DNA of 64,000 nt. Source: Camellia lanceoleosa. Lineage: Eukaryota > Streptophyta > Magnoliopsida > Ericales > Theaceae. The notes beneath the pieces are model-generated. The model was not told where the DNA came from. It worked only from the letters and a program-made list of their open reading frames with translations, and searched no databases. A program made the translations under genes and the position numbers. Below are positions 19,243-32,250 of the stretch, in pieces (within the stretch, counting starts at the first letter, position 1; the number at the start of each line of letters is the position of its first letter). Location of the stretch: positions 1,426,001 to 1,490,000 of the forward strand of contig CM045758.1 of the NCBI GenBank assembly GCA_025200525.1, written 5' to 3'.

Positions 19243-22200
19243 TCAGAGATTAATTTGTCTACCAAAGATCCAGGAGAATGGAACTGTGGAGGCCTGCTTG
19301 GCCCTGCTTTGAGCTCTCTCCTCCAATCTTCGGATCCTTGGAGCCAGTCCACATACATAATCTTGTGCTTTGCGTCCCTCACCAGAAAGACCCACTAACT
19401 TCTCTACATTCCATCTTCCCACTAAAAATTCTAAAATGTCAGCATAGTCCTTGGCAGTGTAGACTCCGAGCCGCTGTGTAACAGAAGAAAAGTGTTCAAA
19501 CAGGTTGTCGTCCTGGCCATCATACATCAAGTGGGCTGGCATTGAGATTTTTTTCCTCATCATATCAGCGAGAGCAAACACAGTGCCATCTGGGTCTATC
19601 TCAAAGAGCTTCTCAACAATCTTGGTATATGCAGTTTCATGGCGCTTCTCATCTGCTGCAATAGTACCACATATCTGTGCCAGTTTCAAGTCTCCATGCT
19701 CCTTTGCAAGCCTAGCAGTGTTACCATGGGAAATGAATGTTGCTCTCTCTTGAAACGAAGTGTAGATGAAACCAAGATAGGGGCTATTTTCCGTCCGAGG
19801 ATCCTAACGATTGCATGCATCAAGAGGAGAAAAAAATTTAAAACTATATCCAAACACAGATCACCAAAAGGAAAAAAAGAAGGAAAAAATAATGAAGTCC
19901 TCTAGAAAGTGATAAGCATTCCAAATAGATCAGAGGTTCAACCCTACCAGTTCAAAATAACAATAATAACTGTAAGTGCAGGTGCAGCAGAGCCACTCAC
20001 ACTAACATAAGGAGGCATATTAAACACTAAGAAATTACACTACAAAGACGGGTAAAATCTTGTATTGAGATCTAGATTCTAAAATTGTCTAAATTACATC
20101 CCCATCAAATCTACAAGCACATAGATGTAATAGGTATGTCCAAACTATTTATCAAAACATAGATTTGTGCAAACTAAGGCAACAAAAGGGAGTCGACTAA
20201 TTTTCCATGAAGCAGTAGTATTTGACCCCTCAGGCAACATTGATCACTTTGTGCATTGAACAAATGCAATTTGTTGGTCAAAACAGAGAACAGATTATTA
20301 TTAACCACTGCACAAAAAATAAACATATATTTATTTCTCCCTTAATATCCCAGACAATGATTGTTCTGTAAAAAAAAACTAACCAAAGGTTTCTTTTTTG
20401 GGTGAATATCTACTAACCAAAGGTTACAAATCAGTAATTTCAGCAGACTGCATCATCAAAACAAAACAAATGGGGGTTTCTGCTAGAGAAGTACAGAAAG
20501 TGCAGCAAGCTAAATAGGAACCCGTGGGTGAAAGTTTCATAATGAAGTATTAACTTGGAAAAACACTTGAAGCCTTCCCTAAACAAATTTTATTAACAGA
20601 GTCCCCTGTGAAGCATTCCCAAACTTCTTGTGGAATGAAATGGCTAAACCTAAAAAAAATAGTGGAACTTGAAAAAACTCACCATTCCTGATCCTATCAG
20701 GTACTGAATTGTCTTCTCAATTTGCCTCATGTCAACCCGTCCAGAAAGGTAAAGATACCTGTTGAGAAGGTCACCATGCCTATTCTCTTCAGCAGTCCAT
20801 GCCCTTGTCCAAATAGCCCAAGAAGTGGGGCTTGCACCGGTCTCATCTCGAACTCCATCTAAAGTGTTAAGCATAGTCTGATAAGTTGGCAGGGCTTCCT
20901 CTGTGATCATATCTCCAACTAACACCACATAATAGTCATCAGGAATTTCCTTTGATCTTTCTCTAAGCTCTTTGACTTGCTCATCAAATCCTTCTGAGGC
21001 TGGGTCTGGTAGAAAATCACTTGGTTGCCAACATTTCTCCACAGGCTTTAGGTGCACCAATATATTCTTCTCCGCCCAATCATCCAAAGATTTGAAAATT
21101 TCTATCTGTTGTGGAGGCATGGAATGGGTCACTTGGACGTGTACCTCTCGTGGGGGACTGAAAGGCTTCTTTACATTCTCAACCTCTCTATAAACAAAGT
21201 GGAGTTTTTTAGAAGCATGAAAAACAATAAACCATAATTATGACCCAAAATTACAAATGCAGATACAGATCACATCTGCACACCAAAATGGAATGAAAGA
21301 AAAATAAAATAATAACAAACAAGAGATGGGAAGGTGGAATTTCAAGTCAATCATGCATCCCTCTCCGATCAGCCTCACTGTTCTCGTATTTTCTTTGCAA
21401 ATGATAAGAGGTGTGCTTAAGAACTAGCAAATGAACAGTTATACAATAATATACATAAGATCATGAACCAACATTGACAAAAATCTTCCTTACTCTTATT
21501 TGTTTAATTTTTGAGATTGGCTTCTCTCCAGCTTGGGCCTAGAACTGGAGAGTTGAACATTTTTTAGGAATCAAAGGCCCAGATTTGGTCACCACACACA
21601 AGCACAAACTAGAATGAACCAAAATGTCTGACTCAATATCAGATGGGTCAATGGATTTTGTGAGTGGGTGGACAAATATAGGTGTTTGAACTAGATTAGA
21701 CCTCACTGCGTTGGGTAGAATCTAGAAAGAAGTCATTCTCTTCATACTGCTTGAATTATGTATTAGTAGCAAGCAAAACATAAAATTCACCTAAATGCCC
21801 AGATCAAAATATGGCAGAACCATAATTGCTAGAACAAACACAACTCCCCACAGGGATACAAGTCTATTGAGAACCACACAAAATCAACACAGCTTTTCAA
21901 GATAACAGTTAAATTAATGGATGAGTGACAGGCTAAAAGGTAAACAAACAATATTAACGACCCACAAGTAATTTATACGTTAGTAATTAAACATTTGAAT
22001 CTGAATAATCTACGCATGCATCAATTAAAACCCATGTGATCACAATCATCATGCACTTAAACCCCAGATGAAAGCAAGAAGAAATAATTTTAAAAATAAA
22101 AATACAAACAAATCATTAAAAGAATAAGAAAAATACAAAGAAATCAAGAAGCTTACAAGAAATTTAGCTAATTTAGCCTCGAATACATAATCAACCGAGA

Positions 22201-22401
22201 TCAATAATAAAGATAATGATACCCATCTGCATATATGCCACAAAAAAATAAAATAAAATAAAAAAGAAGCACTCACCTTGGAGCAGAGTTAAGAGTGGAG
22301 GCCATGAAAACTCGGTGAGATCTGAGATTGCGAGATTGAGGGAGAGAAAATGATGAGAACTTGCGAGATTGGAAGGCCATTTGATTCAGTTTCAAAGCCA
22401 T
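19243..22401 (-). CDS. SAD: Stearoyl-[acyl-carrier-protein] 9-desaturase, chloroplastic
   Basis: Soluble plastid di-iron enzyme that puts the cis-9 double bond into stearoyl-ACP to make oleoyl-ACP, using ferredoxin and O2. Three exons on the minus strand: 22401-22277 (transit peptide, [10 protein letters not shown]...), 21187-20683 and 19803-19243. The splices are GT-AG and the phases close to 396 codons before TGA, the normal length. All expected iron ligands are visible: [10 protein letters not shown], the helix motif WTAEENRHG, the [12 protein letters not shown] glutamate, and AADEKRHE. Other landmarks are [33 protein letters not shown] and the C-terminus WIFGRQINL. No break or odd residue was seen, so it should be functional. 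It is convergent with the upstream membrane gene and separated from FT by 3.6 kb; the neighbours share no pathway. Confidence 0.97.
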
Positions 22402-24100
22402 TATTGGATTTACTCACAAGAGAAGACTCGAGAGCGCCTCTGTTGATTTGGGTTTGGGTTTGGGTTGCTTGAGTTGAAAGAACAAAACGAACTCACAAGG
22501 ATGGATGGATGGAGGGAGGGAGAGAAATGCCAAGGGCGGGTAGAGACGGACATACGCAATCAATTTATTGGAATACGAGGGCAGGGGGTTGGTTGTACAA
22601 GGACGGTAAGCCAATTAAGAGGTCGTTTCGTTGGTTGGCAGTCACAAATAAACTGTTTATTTCTGATAACTTGTCATATTATCATTACACGATGTTACAA
22701 ACCTGGCAAAAAATATATATATATATATATAATTTTTATAATTTTTATTCACTTTTGATTAGTTCAAAAAAAATAAAAAATAAAAAATAAAAAATAAAAA
22801 TACATGATTCATTCATATCATTTTAAAATTATGAGATTTTCAATTTTGAAGGTCTTAAACATTTCTGTTATTATTATTTTTATGTCCTTTGCTTTTTATG
22901 AGATTTTTTTTGTCTTTATCATTTTATTATTATTTGTCTAACTTTTTTTTATGTGAAAAATACCATGTTAATTACATGTAAAATAAATAATTATTATTAA
23001 TCAGTGAAAAACTCTACAACATTTTTTTTCTTTTTTGAAAAAAGTTATAAAACAGTTATATTAGAATATTTTTGTTAAATATCTTGTTTGGTTTTTGTAT
23101 TCAACATTTTTTATAGTTTTTTTTTATCATGTTTTTTTCGTATTCAGTGATTTTTTAATATTTTAATTAAATTTTCTTTACTTTTTAAATTTTATGTACT
23201 CAAAATTTAAAATATTTGTAAAAAAAGGAGGTAAAAATACACACCCAAAAAAAAAAAAAAGAAAAGAAAGAGCATAAATTTATGGCAATGTTTCTTTCTA
23301 TTTCTTTGGGTAATTGTGGTGGAGAAAGGTGGTTGTGATTGTAGGAGGGGTGGACTTGACAGTGGTCAGATAAGGTGTGATTTGTTGGGATGGGTGGGAG
23401 TTAATGACAGATTTAAGGTTCGACATTAATTTGAAAGGGCAAAACATATATAACATAATATAACTTATAATTTTTTTTGAGAAAGAAGAATAAGCGGAGG
23501 ATTTGGCGTTATTGTAAGTAAAGGAAAGAAGAAGAAAGATGGAGAGCAGAAGAGAGAGAGAGAGATGAGGGATAAAAATAGTCCAAACTTGAGATTTCAT
23601 GTTTTTGATTTTTGATTTTTGAACTTTCCATCCTAAGTGTAATTGAAAAATATCCTCTATGCTCTTGTTATCAATTTCGATATTTTTGTAATTGGGGTAG
23701 AAAAGTAAAATAAAAAATTAGTGGGGCCAATACACCAATCAGAATTTGTATAAATTCTATGATTTAGTCCAATTTGTCTCGAGGGGGGCGGTGGTTCGGT
23801 TCCAATATCAAGTAAAGTCAAAGTGCACGTTAGAAAATATCTTCCATTTTGTTTTTCAAAGCATGTCATTACTGTAAAATTGTAAGAAGTACACACACAG
23901 GACAAGTACAATACAATACAATATGGCTAATAAGTCAGGGAGATTGTTAGATTTTTTTTTTTGAACACCCTTCTAGTCCCATATTCATTTTATAGTATTT
24001 TCTTACTTTGTATTTGATGGACAATGCCCACTCGTGAGATTGGTAATTTTGGTAGTTAAAGCCTACAAAAAAAAAAGAAAAAAAGAAAAAAAAAAAAGAA
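22402..24100. other. Intergenic, desaturase 5' flank
   Basis: Immediate 5' UTR and promoter of the desaturase gene (minus) to about 22650, then AT-rich sequence with a TA microsatellite (22712-22731) and A/T runs. No gene seen; short ORFs here are low-complexity. Confidence 0.5.
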
Positions 24101-24139
24101 GTAAATTATCACAGGTGTTTACCCCTTAAAACTGTAAAA

Positions 24140-24910
24140 CTAGACAATTAGTAATTTTTTTTTTTTAATCGGTCACTAAAAAATAACAAGTAGTGATATT
24201 GTTTTGTAATCAAACTGTCGCTAAAAACTAACAATTAGTGACATTTTTTTTTATTTATAAAAACGTCTTTAAAAAAAAGAATTTTGTGATAACAATTATG
24301 GACTTTTCTTAAGTGTGCAACTCTCAAGGTTGCACACCATGTGTCACTTACACAAAAAGTGTAAGTGGAAGGTGAAAACAAAAGCATGACTGCAAACAGA
24401 AAAGACGTAAGTGTAAGGCGTAAGTTGCACACCATAACAGGAACCAACAATTAAAAGTGAATAGTGCACCAAAAAGTCAAGAAGGCTTATTGGTGCACCC
24501 ATCTTCCTAATATGACTTTTCATTTCTCAAAAGAAAAATATGGAATTTACACGTAGGTCTTGATGGATAGACTTATTGTTCAATAGATCCTGTAAGAATT
24601 AATGACATTTTTCATTAAACACTATTTAAAAATATCACTAATTATTAATTTTCAGCGATAGTTTGAAAATTTTGTTACAAAAAATATCACTAATTATAAG
24701 TTTAGCGACACCTTAAACAAATCATCACAAAAAAAAAAAAAAAAACTAATTTTCAACTTTTAGTGACAGTTTGCAAAATTTGTCACAGAAAAACGTCACT
24801 AATTGTAAGTTTTAGCGATAATTTATAAAAATCGTGACAAAAAAAAAAATACTAATTGTCAATTTTTAACAATATATAAAAAAAATCGTCACAAAAAAAA
24901 TAAAATTTTA
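24140..24910. repeat. Degenerate array of GTCACTAATT / TTAGTGAC words
   Basis: About ten spaced words of the form 'tcactaattgtaagtttagcgac' in both orientations, in two blocks (24165-24245 and 24590-24905). The blocks are separated by about 340 bp of unrelated sequence that contains its own inverted 'gttgcacaccat' pair. Such subterminal arrays are typical of decayed CACTA-type elements, but no CACTA ends are seen here. Confidence 0.45.
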
Positions 24911-26033
24911 AGAACTATTTTATCAAGATTTATTTTTAATATGATTTAATAAAAATTAAATCTAACTATTAGAACCTATTTCTGAGTCATAGCAAAAAAT
25001 TGAGATGTTCAAAAAATTATGGAAGTGCCATTAGAATAGAGAAATATACCTTTGCAAATTGCTGGGACGTATATATGGCAAAATTCATTTTAACCTTTGC
25101 AATGGTAAATGGTGATGGTGTAATAATTATTGTGGGAATGCAAAATGCTCCCTGCTATCAGTTCTCTAGATGTAGGTCATAGTTAGAGTGATGAAGTGAG
25201 AGACTTTTGGCCGACAACACAACATGTTGTCCGACTTTAGATGTTTTGGTTTTGCTGCTCATCTCTTTCTCTCTCCCAAGATTAGACTAGAGATTGCAAG
25301 ATTGAGATATTGAGAGAGTCTTTGGCAGACATAACATATTATTATTATTATTATTGTGTCACTACTAGTATATCTCCAACCCAAAATTTTGATCTTTCCG
25401 TTATGCTGCTCATCCCCTTCCCTCCGACCGTGGTACAAACAAATTCCTCCATTTTCATTTAAGACATAGGAAAAGAATATACAAACTTACTAATTTTTTA
25501 CTATTAAACTTATTCACAAAGCAAGTATAATAGTACAAATTGAAACTTGATATATGTTGTACATTAGAAATTTTACATCTATAACGAATTTGATCAACGT
25601 AATTTCAATTTTAAATAATTTTATAAATATTTTTTTTGAACTTATAACAGTATTATTGAAAATATATCCATAATAATCTCACGCATGATACTCAAAATAA
25701 ATACAATACTAAATTATCATCCATTTTATTATAATATATGTATTTGTTAGACGTGCGTATACATTTCTCACATATTTGGTTTCACACGCTTGATAGCTAG
25801 CCCTCTCTCTCTCTATATATATATAATTAATAGCATTGCAACATGCATCTTTTAATTTGATACAAGTACATATGATCTAACTAGTGAGTGGTTTCAACTT
25901 TCAGGCAACCTCTTCAATGTGTAAAGATAGATTTAGACACAAACAGTAAAGAGAGACATATATAGATAGATTAAACTAAATGGTGATAGTATAGTATAAT
26001 ATATGATGATGATGATGATGATGATGATGTGAT
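24911..26033. other. Intergenic, 3' flank of FT
   Basis: AT-rich, no gene recognised. It includes an ATT microsatellite at about 25339-25354 and an ATG repeat (nine units) at 26003-26029 immediately beyond the FT stop codon, inside its probable 3' UTR. Confidence 0.5.
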
Positions 26034-26276
26034 TCATCGTCTTCGGCCTCCTGAGCCGGTCTCCCTTTGACAGTTAAAATAAACAGCGGCGACAGGAGAG
26101 CCGAGATTGTAAAGCTCCGCAAAGTCCCGAGTGTTGAAATTCTGACGCCACCCTGGAGCATACACTGTTTGCCTTCCCAACTGTCTAAACAACACCAAAA
26201 CGAATCGATGGATTCCCATTGATGGCCTTGGACTCTCATAACAAACCACCTCTTGCCCTACATCATCCACCCACCA

Positions 26277-26307
<31 letters not shown>

Positions 26308-28130
26308 TTTTAAAAAAAGGTACTCTTATTTATTTTGATCTAGATAATAATATTTTGACAATTTCTTTTGGATGCCGAATGTAAATCAATTTTTGTGAAT
26401 AGTCAAAATCAAATGCTTTTGGGCTCAACACTTTGTGAGTATGTGTTAAAATCTGTTAGCCTTAATTAAAGAAAAATTACTCTCATGTCAACTATGTTCT
26501 ATTTCAATCTATATTTGATAACGAAATCATATGGTTAAATTTCAATTCAACAAGTAGGGGCGGCAAGGGAGGGATAATGTTTGTATTAAAAAAGGATTGA
26601 GGAAAAAGGAATCATGCGCCAAAGGAGAAAGACGTGACCCACCCCCATTCCCACGCCTCCCAATTAAGCTATATATTTCTTCCACCACTACTTCTATCAC
26701 ATCAAAACTTGAAAGATCATGTCATGTACCATGTGAATGCTGTACAGTAGTTTCTCTAATTAGAATGTAATTTAATAATTATGACGATCGATCATCATCA
26801 TCATGTAGATATATATATATATATATGGTCCTCGACCATCTATCTAATTTTTCATGGCATAATAACAATGCTTGATTTTGGTTTTTAAAATTTATTTTTT
26901 AGAAAATCTACTTTTTTTATTTTTCGTATTATTTTATTTTCATTGAATTTTTAAAATATTTTAAGTAATATTTTTTTTTAATTTTTACACACACCTAATA
27001 TAAATATACTTAAAAAGTATAATTTTTGTGATTTTTTTTTTAAAATTCACTAAATACCAAAAATATAAAAATTCAATATATTTTGATATTTTTGTGCATT
27101 TATTAATTTTTAAAAATACTTTTTTACAAATATTTTACTTTTTAAATACATCTAAGTAAGATGCATAAAAAAAAAAAAAAACAATTCTTAAAATTTTAAA
27201 AATATTCACTAAAAACAAAAAAAATATGAAAAATAAAAAATTCAAATTTCTAAAAAATTGAATTCAGAAAACTGAAACCAAACACAGTGAATATTTTGTG
27301 TGTGTGCGCGCGCGCGCAAATGCGGTGTTTGATTTTCAAAATGTAGTGATGAGTTGCTATCACAATTATCACAACTTAATCAATTAGTATAATAGAAATT
27401 AACAAAGTTTACTCACCAAAGCTTGCTCCAGTGGTTGCTGGGATATCAGTCACCAACCTAGATGTCCAATTGAGAGAAACATATATAAAAAGGTTAGCAC
27501 TGATAAAATAAGTTAGCACAGCACCAAATGATAATATTAAGCACCAAATGATAATATTATGTACCATAACCTTAATAAATTGCTCAGCTACATTATTTGT
27601 GGCCTCAAATTTGCATGGTATGGTGGGATTAGCGGTAACTTCGATTCTTTTATATTATCTGTAACTTTACAGTGATTAATAGTTGTAAAATTTTACTTCT
27701 TCAACTACATGCATCAAGAGAATGAAATGTGTTTTTATGTGAATCTAAAAGAATTAGATAGCTAGGTAGCCAAGACAAAGTGAATTATGAAACATAATTT
27801 CCAATGTGAAAAAAAAAATCAATTGATTGAAGCTATGTTTGGGAACTGGCTAAAATAGCCAAAAAGCCAAAAAGTCAATTAAAACACATCACATCACCTC
27901 TCTACTTTTCTGCACACCTTTTCGTAAAAAGTCAAAAAATTACTAAAATAGCCTGTTCCCAAACCAAGCCTGAGAATAAATTTAACCACAAGACTCAAAA
28001 AGCCCTAGCTAGAAAGGATGGGGGACTACAATCTTGGCAACAAAAAAAAAAAAAAAACAAAAGAGAATGGGGAACAATTTTGACATTTTGGCAATGAGTG
28101 CTTTGCCTCAAATATAAACTAGTGGTATAG

Positions 28131-28169
<39 letters not shown>

Positions 28170-29356
28170 GTGAGTGTGGATGCCAATGTGAGCCAGTTCA
28201 AAACTTTTGGGGAGAAAAAGGAGATGCTTAAAGTGAAATGTTCCCCCCTTAAGTACCCATTTTGCATGCAGGACCACAGATATATCTATGTCCCAGAAAC
28301 CTTGTAAATCGAAGGTACTTTTTGTTGTGGCCATTTTTTCATGAAAGGCACATGCCATTATCCATCGATCACAAACAATAGCAACAAAAAAAAAAAAAAA
28401 AAAAAATCGAAGTTATCTTTTTCCATATATGAACCAAATGATTGATTTAGCTTTGGGATTTGCCTGCTAGCTCCCCATTAATTATCATAAAAAATTCCGC
28501 ATATCACGGTGCTACTACATTATCACATTTTGTTCATAGCATTAGCTTATGTGTTTTTGCCGATCAAAAAAATTAGCTTATGTGTTTTGGTCAAGCTAGC
28601 TAGCTACTCTTCTTAGACTGACATAGAATGGAAGTGATAAACTCTTCTCTAAGGTAATGTTGATGACAACTAAGCTGACACATCAAATGGTAAAAAAAAA
28701 TTAAAAAAATATATGATCGTTTTAATATTACTTGGTAGACAACTTCATCGACAAAACTCAAACGTAAATGTTTAAGAGAGATAGAGAGAGAGGAACTTAC
28801 CAATGCAAGTATTCCCTTAGGTTTGGATCACTTGGGCTGGGAGCATCAGGGTCCACCATAACCTGCAATGGAAGGGAGAAATACCAATGAACACAAAGAA
28901 TTGTAGTCAAAGAAGGGGTTTAGCCAAGAAGAAGATGAAGATATGAAAAAGGAGTATTACCATACAAATAGAATTTGTTTATAAAAAAATTATAAAGAAT
29001 GATATATTTCATTTATATTAATTTATTGGAAGTCAAAATGCCCACGAGTATAAAGGCAAAAATATTATTAAAAAAGAAGAAGGAAAAAAGGAAAAAAGAA
29101 AGTAGATATATATATATATAGTGGGGTTGATAGTAGCACTTACAAGAGTGTAGAAGGTCCTAAGGTCATCACCACCAATGTCAACCCTAGGTTGGATGAC
29201 AACTTGAGAAGGCCTGAGCTCACAACCATTGGTAACTTCCCTACTGGTAACTTCCCTACTGCTGTAGGTCACCCTGAGAGAGATAGACCTTGTAAAGGGG
29301 TCCAAAACATCCCCTATAACACGCCCAACAACAAGAGGATCCCTGTCCCGAGGCAT
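26034..29356 (-). CDS. FT: FLOWERING LOCUS T (PEBP family florigen)
   Basis: Mobile floral inducer of the phosphatidylethanolamine-binding protein family, which acts with 14-3-3 and FD at the shoot apex. Four exons on the minus strand: 29356-29144 (213 nt), 28862-28801 (62), 27457-27417 (41) and 26257-26034 (224). The 62- and 41-nt middle exons are the canonical FT sizes. All splices are GT-AG and the frame closes at 179 codons. FT rather than TFL1 identity rests on the exon 2 REYLHW tyrosine, the segment-B loop [14 protein letters not shown] with its glutamine, and LYNLG. The end [11 protein letters not shown] is FT-like. ATG 29356 was chosen because MPRDRDPL is the usual tree-FT start; an upstream ATG at 29416 would add 20 atypical residues. 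Exon 1 carries a duplicated SREVT, making the protein five residues longer than expected. Exon 1 and a TATA box are otherwise normal. Confidence 0.96.
27831..27970. mobile_element. MITE in FT intron 2
   Basis: 140 bp. Ends AGCTATGTTTGGGAACTGG and, inverted, GGCTTGGTTTGGGAACAGG, with subterminal 'gctaaaatagcc', flanked by TGA (27828-27830, 27971-27973). It belongs to the same group as the MITEs at 5758 and 6282. Confidence 0.75.
28131..28169. repeat. TC/TA compound microsatellite in FT intron 2
   Basis: Ten TC units (28131-28150) followed by about nine TA units; likely polymorphic. Confidence 0.95.
29231..29260 (-). repeat. Exact 15-bp tandem duplication inside FT exon 1
   Basis: GGTAACTTCCCTACT occurs twice with no gap (29231-29245, 29246-29260). 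On the coding strand it encodes SREVT twice, in frame. FT relatives have one REVTNG here. Confidence 0.97.
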
Positions 29357-29527
29357 CACAAGTGGGAGGAAACTGAGAGATTGAGAGAGAGGGAGAGAGA
29401 TTAATATGCAACACAACCCAATCTAATCCTACTAATGATCAAAAGGAAAAAATATATATATTGGAGGAGGCTGACTGACTACTTGTTTGTTTATTGCAAT
29501 GCAAATATTCAAGAAAGACTATGGCTG

Positions 29528-29537
29528 CCTATTTATA
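29528..29537 (-). promoter_or_regulatory. TATA box of FT
   Basis: TATAAATAGG on the minus strand, about 175 bases upstream of the ATG, which implies a leader of about 145 bases. Confidence 0.6.
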
Positions 29538-29559
29538 TGTACATTTTGTTGTGTCGTGT

Positions 29560-32250
29560 GGTAGTATCTACCTCCGTTATCTTTTATTCCATCAATAGAA
29601 TCCACTTTTATTTATTTATTTATTAATTTATTTTTAAATTCCCCTCCCCTCTTCCCTCTTCCCTCTCCCCTCAGATTTTTGGTTTATCCTAGGATTAATA
29701 TGATGCATGCATGTATACTTGTGTCCTTTTCCCAACTACAGGGTGGATCAAGTGGACGCTGTTTATAAAATTTGAGAATAATTACATATGTTTGATTTTA
29801 TTTTTAATCATTTTATATGATTGAGTATATGATAAATTATATTTTTATTAATTTTTTAATAATTATTTCAAATAAAGAAATAATTATAAATATCCACGTA
29901 AACGAACAATGATACAGAACAATAAAATAAAATAAAATAAAAAAAAGAAAAGAATGTAAACAACATGATATGGTTGGGGGAGATTGAATGGAGCAGAGCA
30001 TCCCACAACACCATTGTATGCCATTCCATTAGCATCCGTGTCTGAACAAAAATGTAAAAACTTGAAATGTAAGGGAGATAAAAGGGCATTCCTTTTATAA
30101 GTGCTGTCCATCTTACGGGGTACATGGGATGGGATCGGATGGGATAGGCATATCATGGTCTAGCATATAATTCATTACGTGGCAGAGGCAGAGCCACCTC
30201 ATCGGTCAAAATCTATATGATCAACAAGTTTGAATATTACTGAGCATGCCAATTGCAACCTGCTTACCCTAACGTATCAGAATCAGCATTCTTTCTTTTT
30301 CAGCCTACCACTTAAAGCCCGACCCCGTGGCAGAGCAGGAGGAGGAGGATGGAGAGGATGAAGGTGCTGACATTGGTGTCGTGTGGGGAAAGGATAGACG
30401 CAAACAAGAGAGGGAGGAACAATAAAAATAAAAAATAAAACAAAATGGCACATTTGTTATTTTGAAGTACTTTTTGATTTTTTTTTTTCAACTTCTGTTG
30501 TATTCAAACTCACTTTTTAGGAAAATTTTGTTTTCACACCCTTAATTATTTCAGTGTACACATTTAATGAAATATTATTTTAATAATAATTATATCTTAA
30601 ACTAAAATGATCATAATATACATTCATTAGTATCCATAATATTATATGAAAATATTATCTGTATACATCTTTTTTTATTAAAAAAAAAAAAAACTCAATG
30701 TACACCTTTTGAGTAAAAAAAAAAACTAAACCTTGCTTGCAAAACAATACTCCTATAACAACTCTTATATTGCTTTAATCTCTAAATTCATACTATATTA
30801 GTGATTAAAAAGTTAGTTTTTTAGTGTAGAACTTTTTTTTCTTCTTGTTCTTTCCTTTCTCAATTTTCAGTCAGACAACCAGTACCAAATTATTTCATTA
30901 TATTCAGACATCAACTGTTAAATTATTTTATTATAATATTTTTTTTCGAAACAAATTTGTCGAACTAATCACTTTTATTCGGAAGTTAAGTTTCGAATTA
31001 AATGTATAATTTTGAAAAACCAGTGTCGAAATCCCCAAACCAAAAAACATATAAAAATAAAATAAAATGAGGGTCTTATAGCAATGGAGTGCACAAAGAT
31101 CTGGAAATGAAAAATGCAATAATAAAATAGTAAATGTAATAACAAAATAGAAAGATGCCTCATCTTCAATAATATTTTGGAGGATTTTCAATGGTGTTTT
31201 TAATGAAGGTTCAATAGGGTCTTCAATGGAAGACTTTATTTTCACTTCATTTCATTTCACACTGTAGTCTTAAACGGTCTTCACGTGGGTCTATAATAGA
31301 TCTACAAATCTAGAAGTAGGGTCACTCAACAAGTGTGTAGAAAGGAGAGTTGAGTGGTGTGTGTACAATGATTATGAGTGAAGGGTATATAATTATAACT
31401 TTTAGTGTGTGGATTGAGAAAAATTAATTAATAAGTGTGTATACTGAGAAAAGATATACACTGAGTTAATTAAATGTGTGAAAATAAAATTTTCTCACTT
31501 TTTCATCTCTTCATACCTCTCCATACCCCTTTTGTAAGTCCTAAATTCGAACTCACCTTGTTTCCAAATTTTAACTTTTTCCTCTTTGAGCACCTCAAAT
31601 AACTCCAACCCTCTTGCACCCATCGCAAACATTCACCCAATTATCCTTTTTTTTCCTTCGCTAATATCATTTGTACTCTCTGCCCTTCCCTTTTTGTTAC
31701 TATTGCACTATTGCCCCATTTCCTTTCCTTTTCTCTCAAACCCTAATTCTCTCTAGCTTCTCTTTTTCTCTCCTACCATCTCATCCATCGCTTGTTGCCC
31801 CATTTCCTTTCCTCTACACCATCATCAACCCCTATGCTTGTCTCATGAAACCCCTGCTTTTCGCCATAACGTCCAATCAAACCCTAAGCCTTACCTCACT
31901 ACCTACTACCATCATTAATACAGAGAAAGTGTTGCGAAAGGGGAACAAAAAAGTGGGGGTTGAAAGCAAAAAAGAGAGGAGTTGCGATGCAACAGTTAGA
32001 TGTAGAGAGGGGTTAGAGGGAGTTGAGGGGGTGACAGAAAGGAATGGCGAGGGTACAAAGGGGCTGGATGTGGCTTTCAAAGGTGATAGTGTAAAAGAAA
32101 TGGGGTTTGTAGAGAACTATAGAGTTTTGTCCTTGATGGTAATTTGGCTTAGGCATATTGGTATTAAAAAATGGGAGAGGCTTCTTTTTAGTCCTTTGTA
32201 TGGACTAGAGTATACTGTTGGACCCATAGGGTTCATCACAGATCCTTTTT
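29560..32250. other. Intergenic upstream of FT
   Basis: FT upstream region, then AT-rich spacer. An ORF at 31671-32261 (+, 196 codons) starts with CT-rich codons and turns AG-rich. I see no domain and regard it as chance in biased sequence. Confidence 0.45.

Noticed and set aside
23298..24450. Minus-strand short ORFs with hydrophobic stretches
   Set aside because: AT-rich low-complexity translation with no start context, homology or splice sites.
27297..27318. GT/CG alternating tract as Z-DNA regulator in FT intron 3
   Set aside because: Only about 22 bp of simple repeat; no further support.
26034..29356. TFL1/BFT identity for the PEBP gene
   Set aside because: The REYLHW tyrosine, YAPGWRQN segment-B loop and LYNLG are FT-type; TFL1 has His and a different loop.
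19243..29356. Desaturase and FT as a functional cluster
   Set aside because: Unrelated roles and ordinary spacing; no evidence of shared regulation.
29357..29416. Upstream ATG extending FT by 20 residues
   Set aside because: The extension ([12 protein letters not shown]...) is unlike FT N-termini; MPRDRDPL at 29356 matches the family start.
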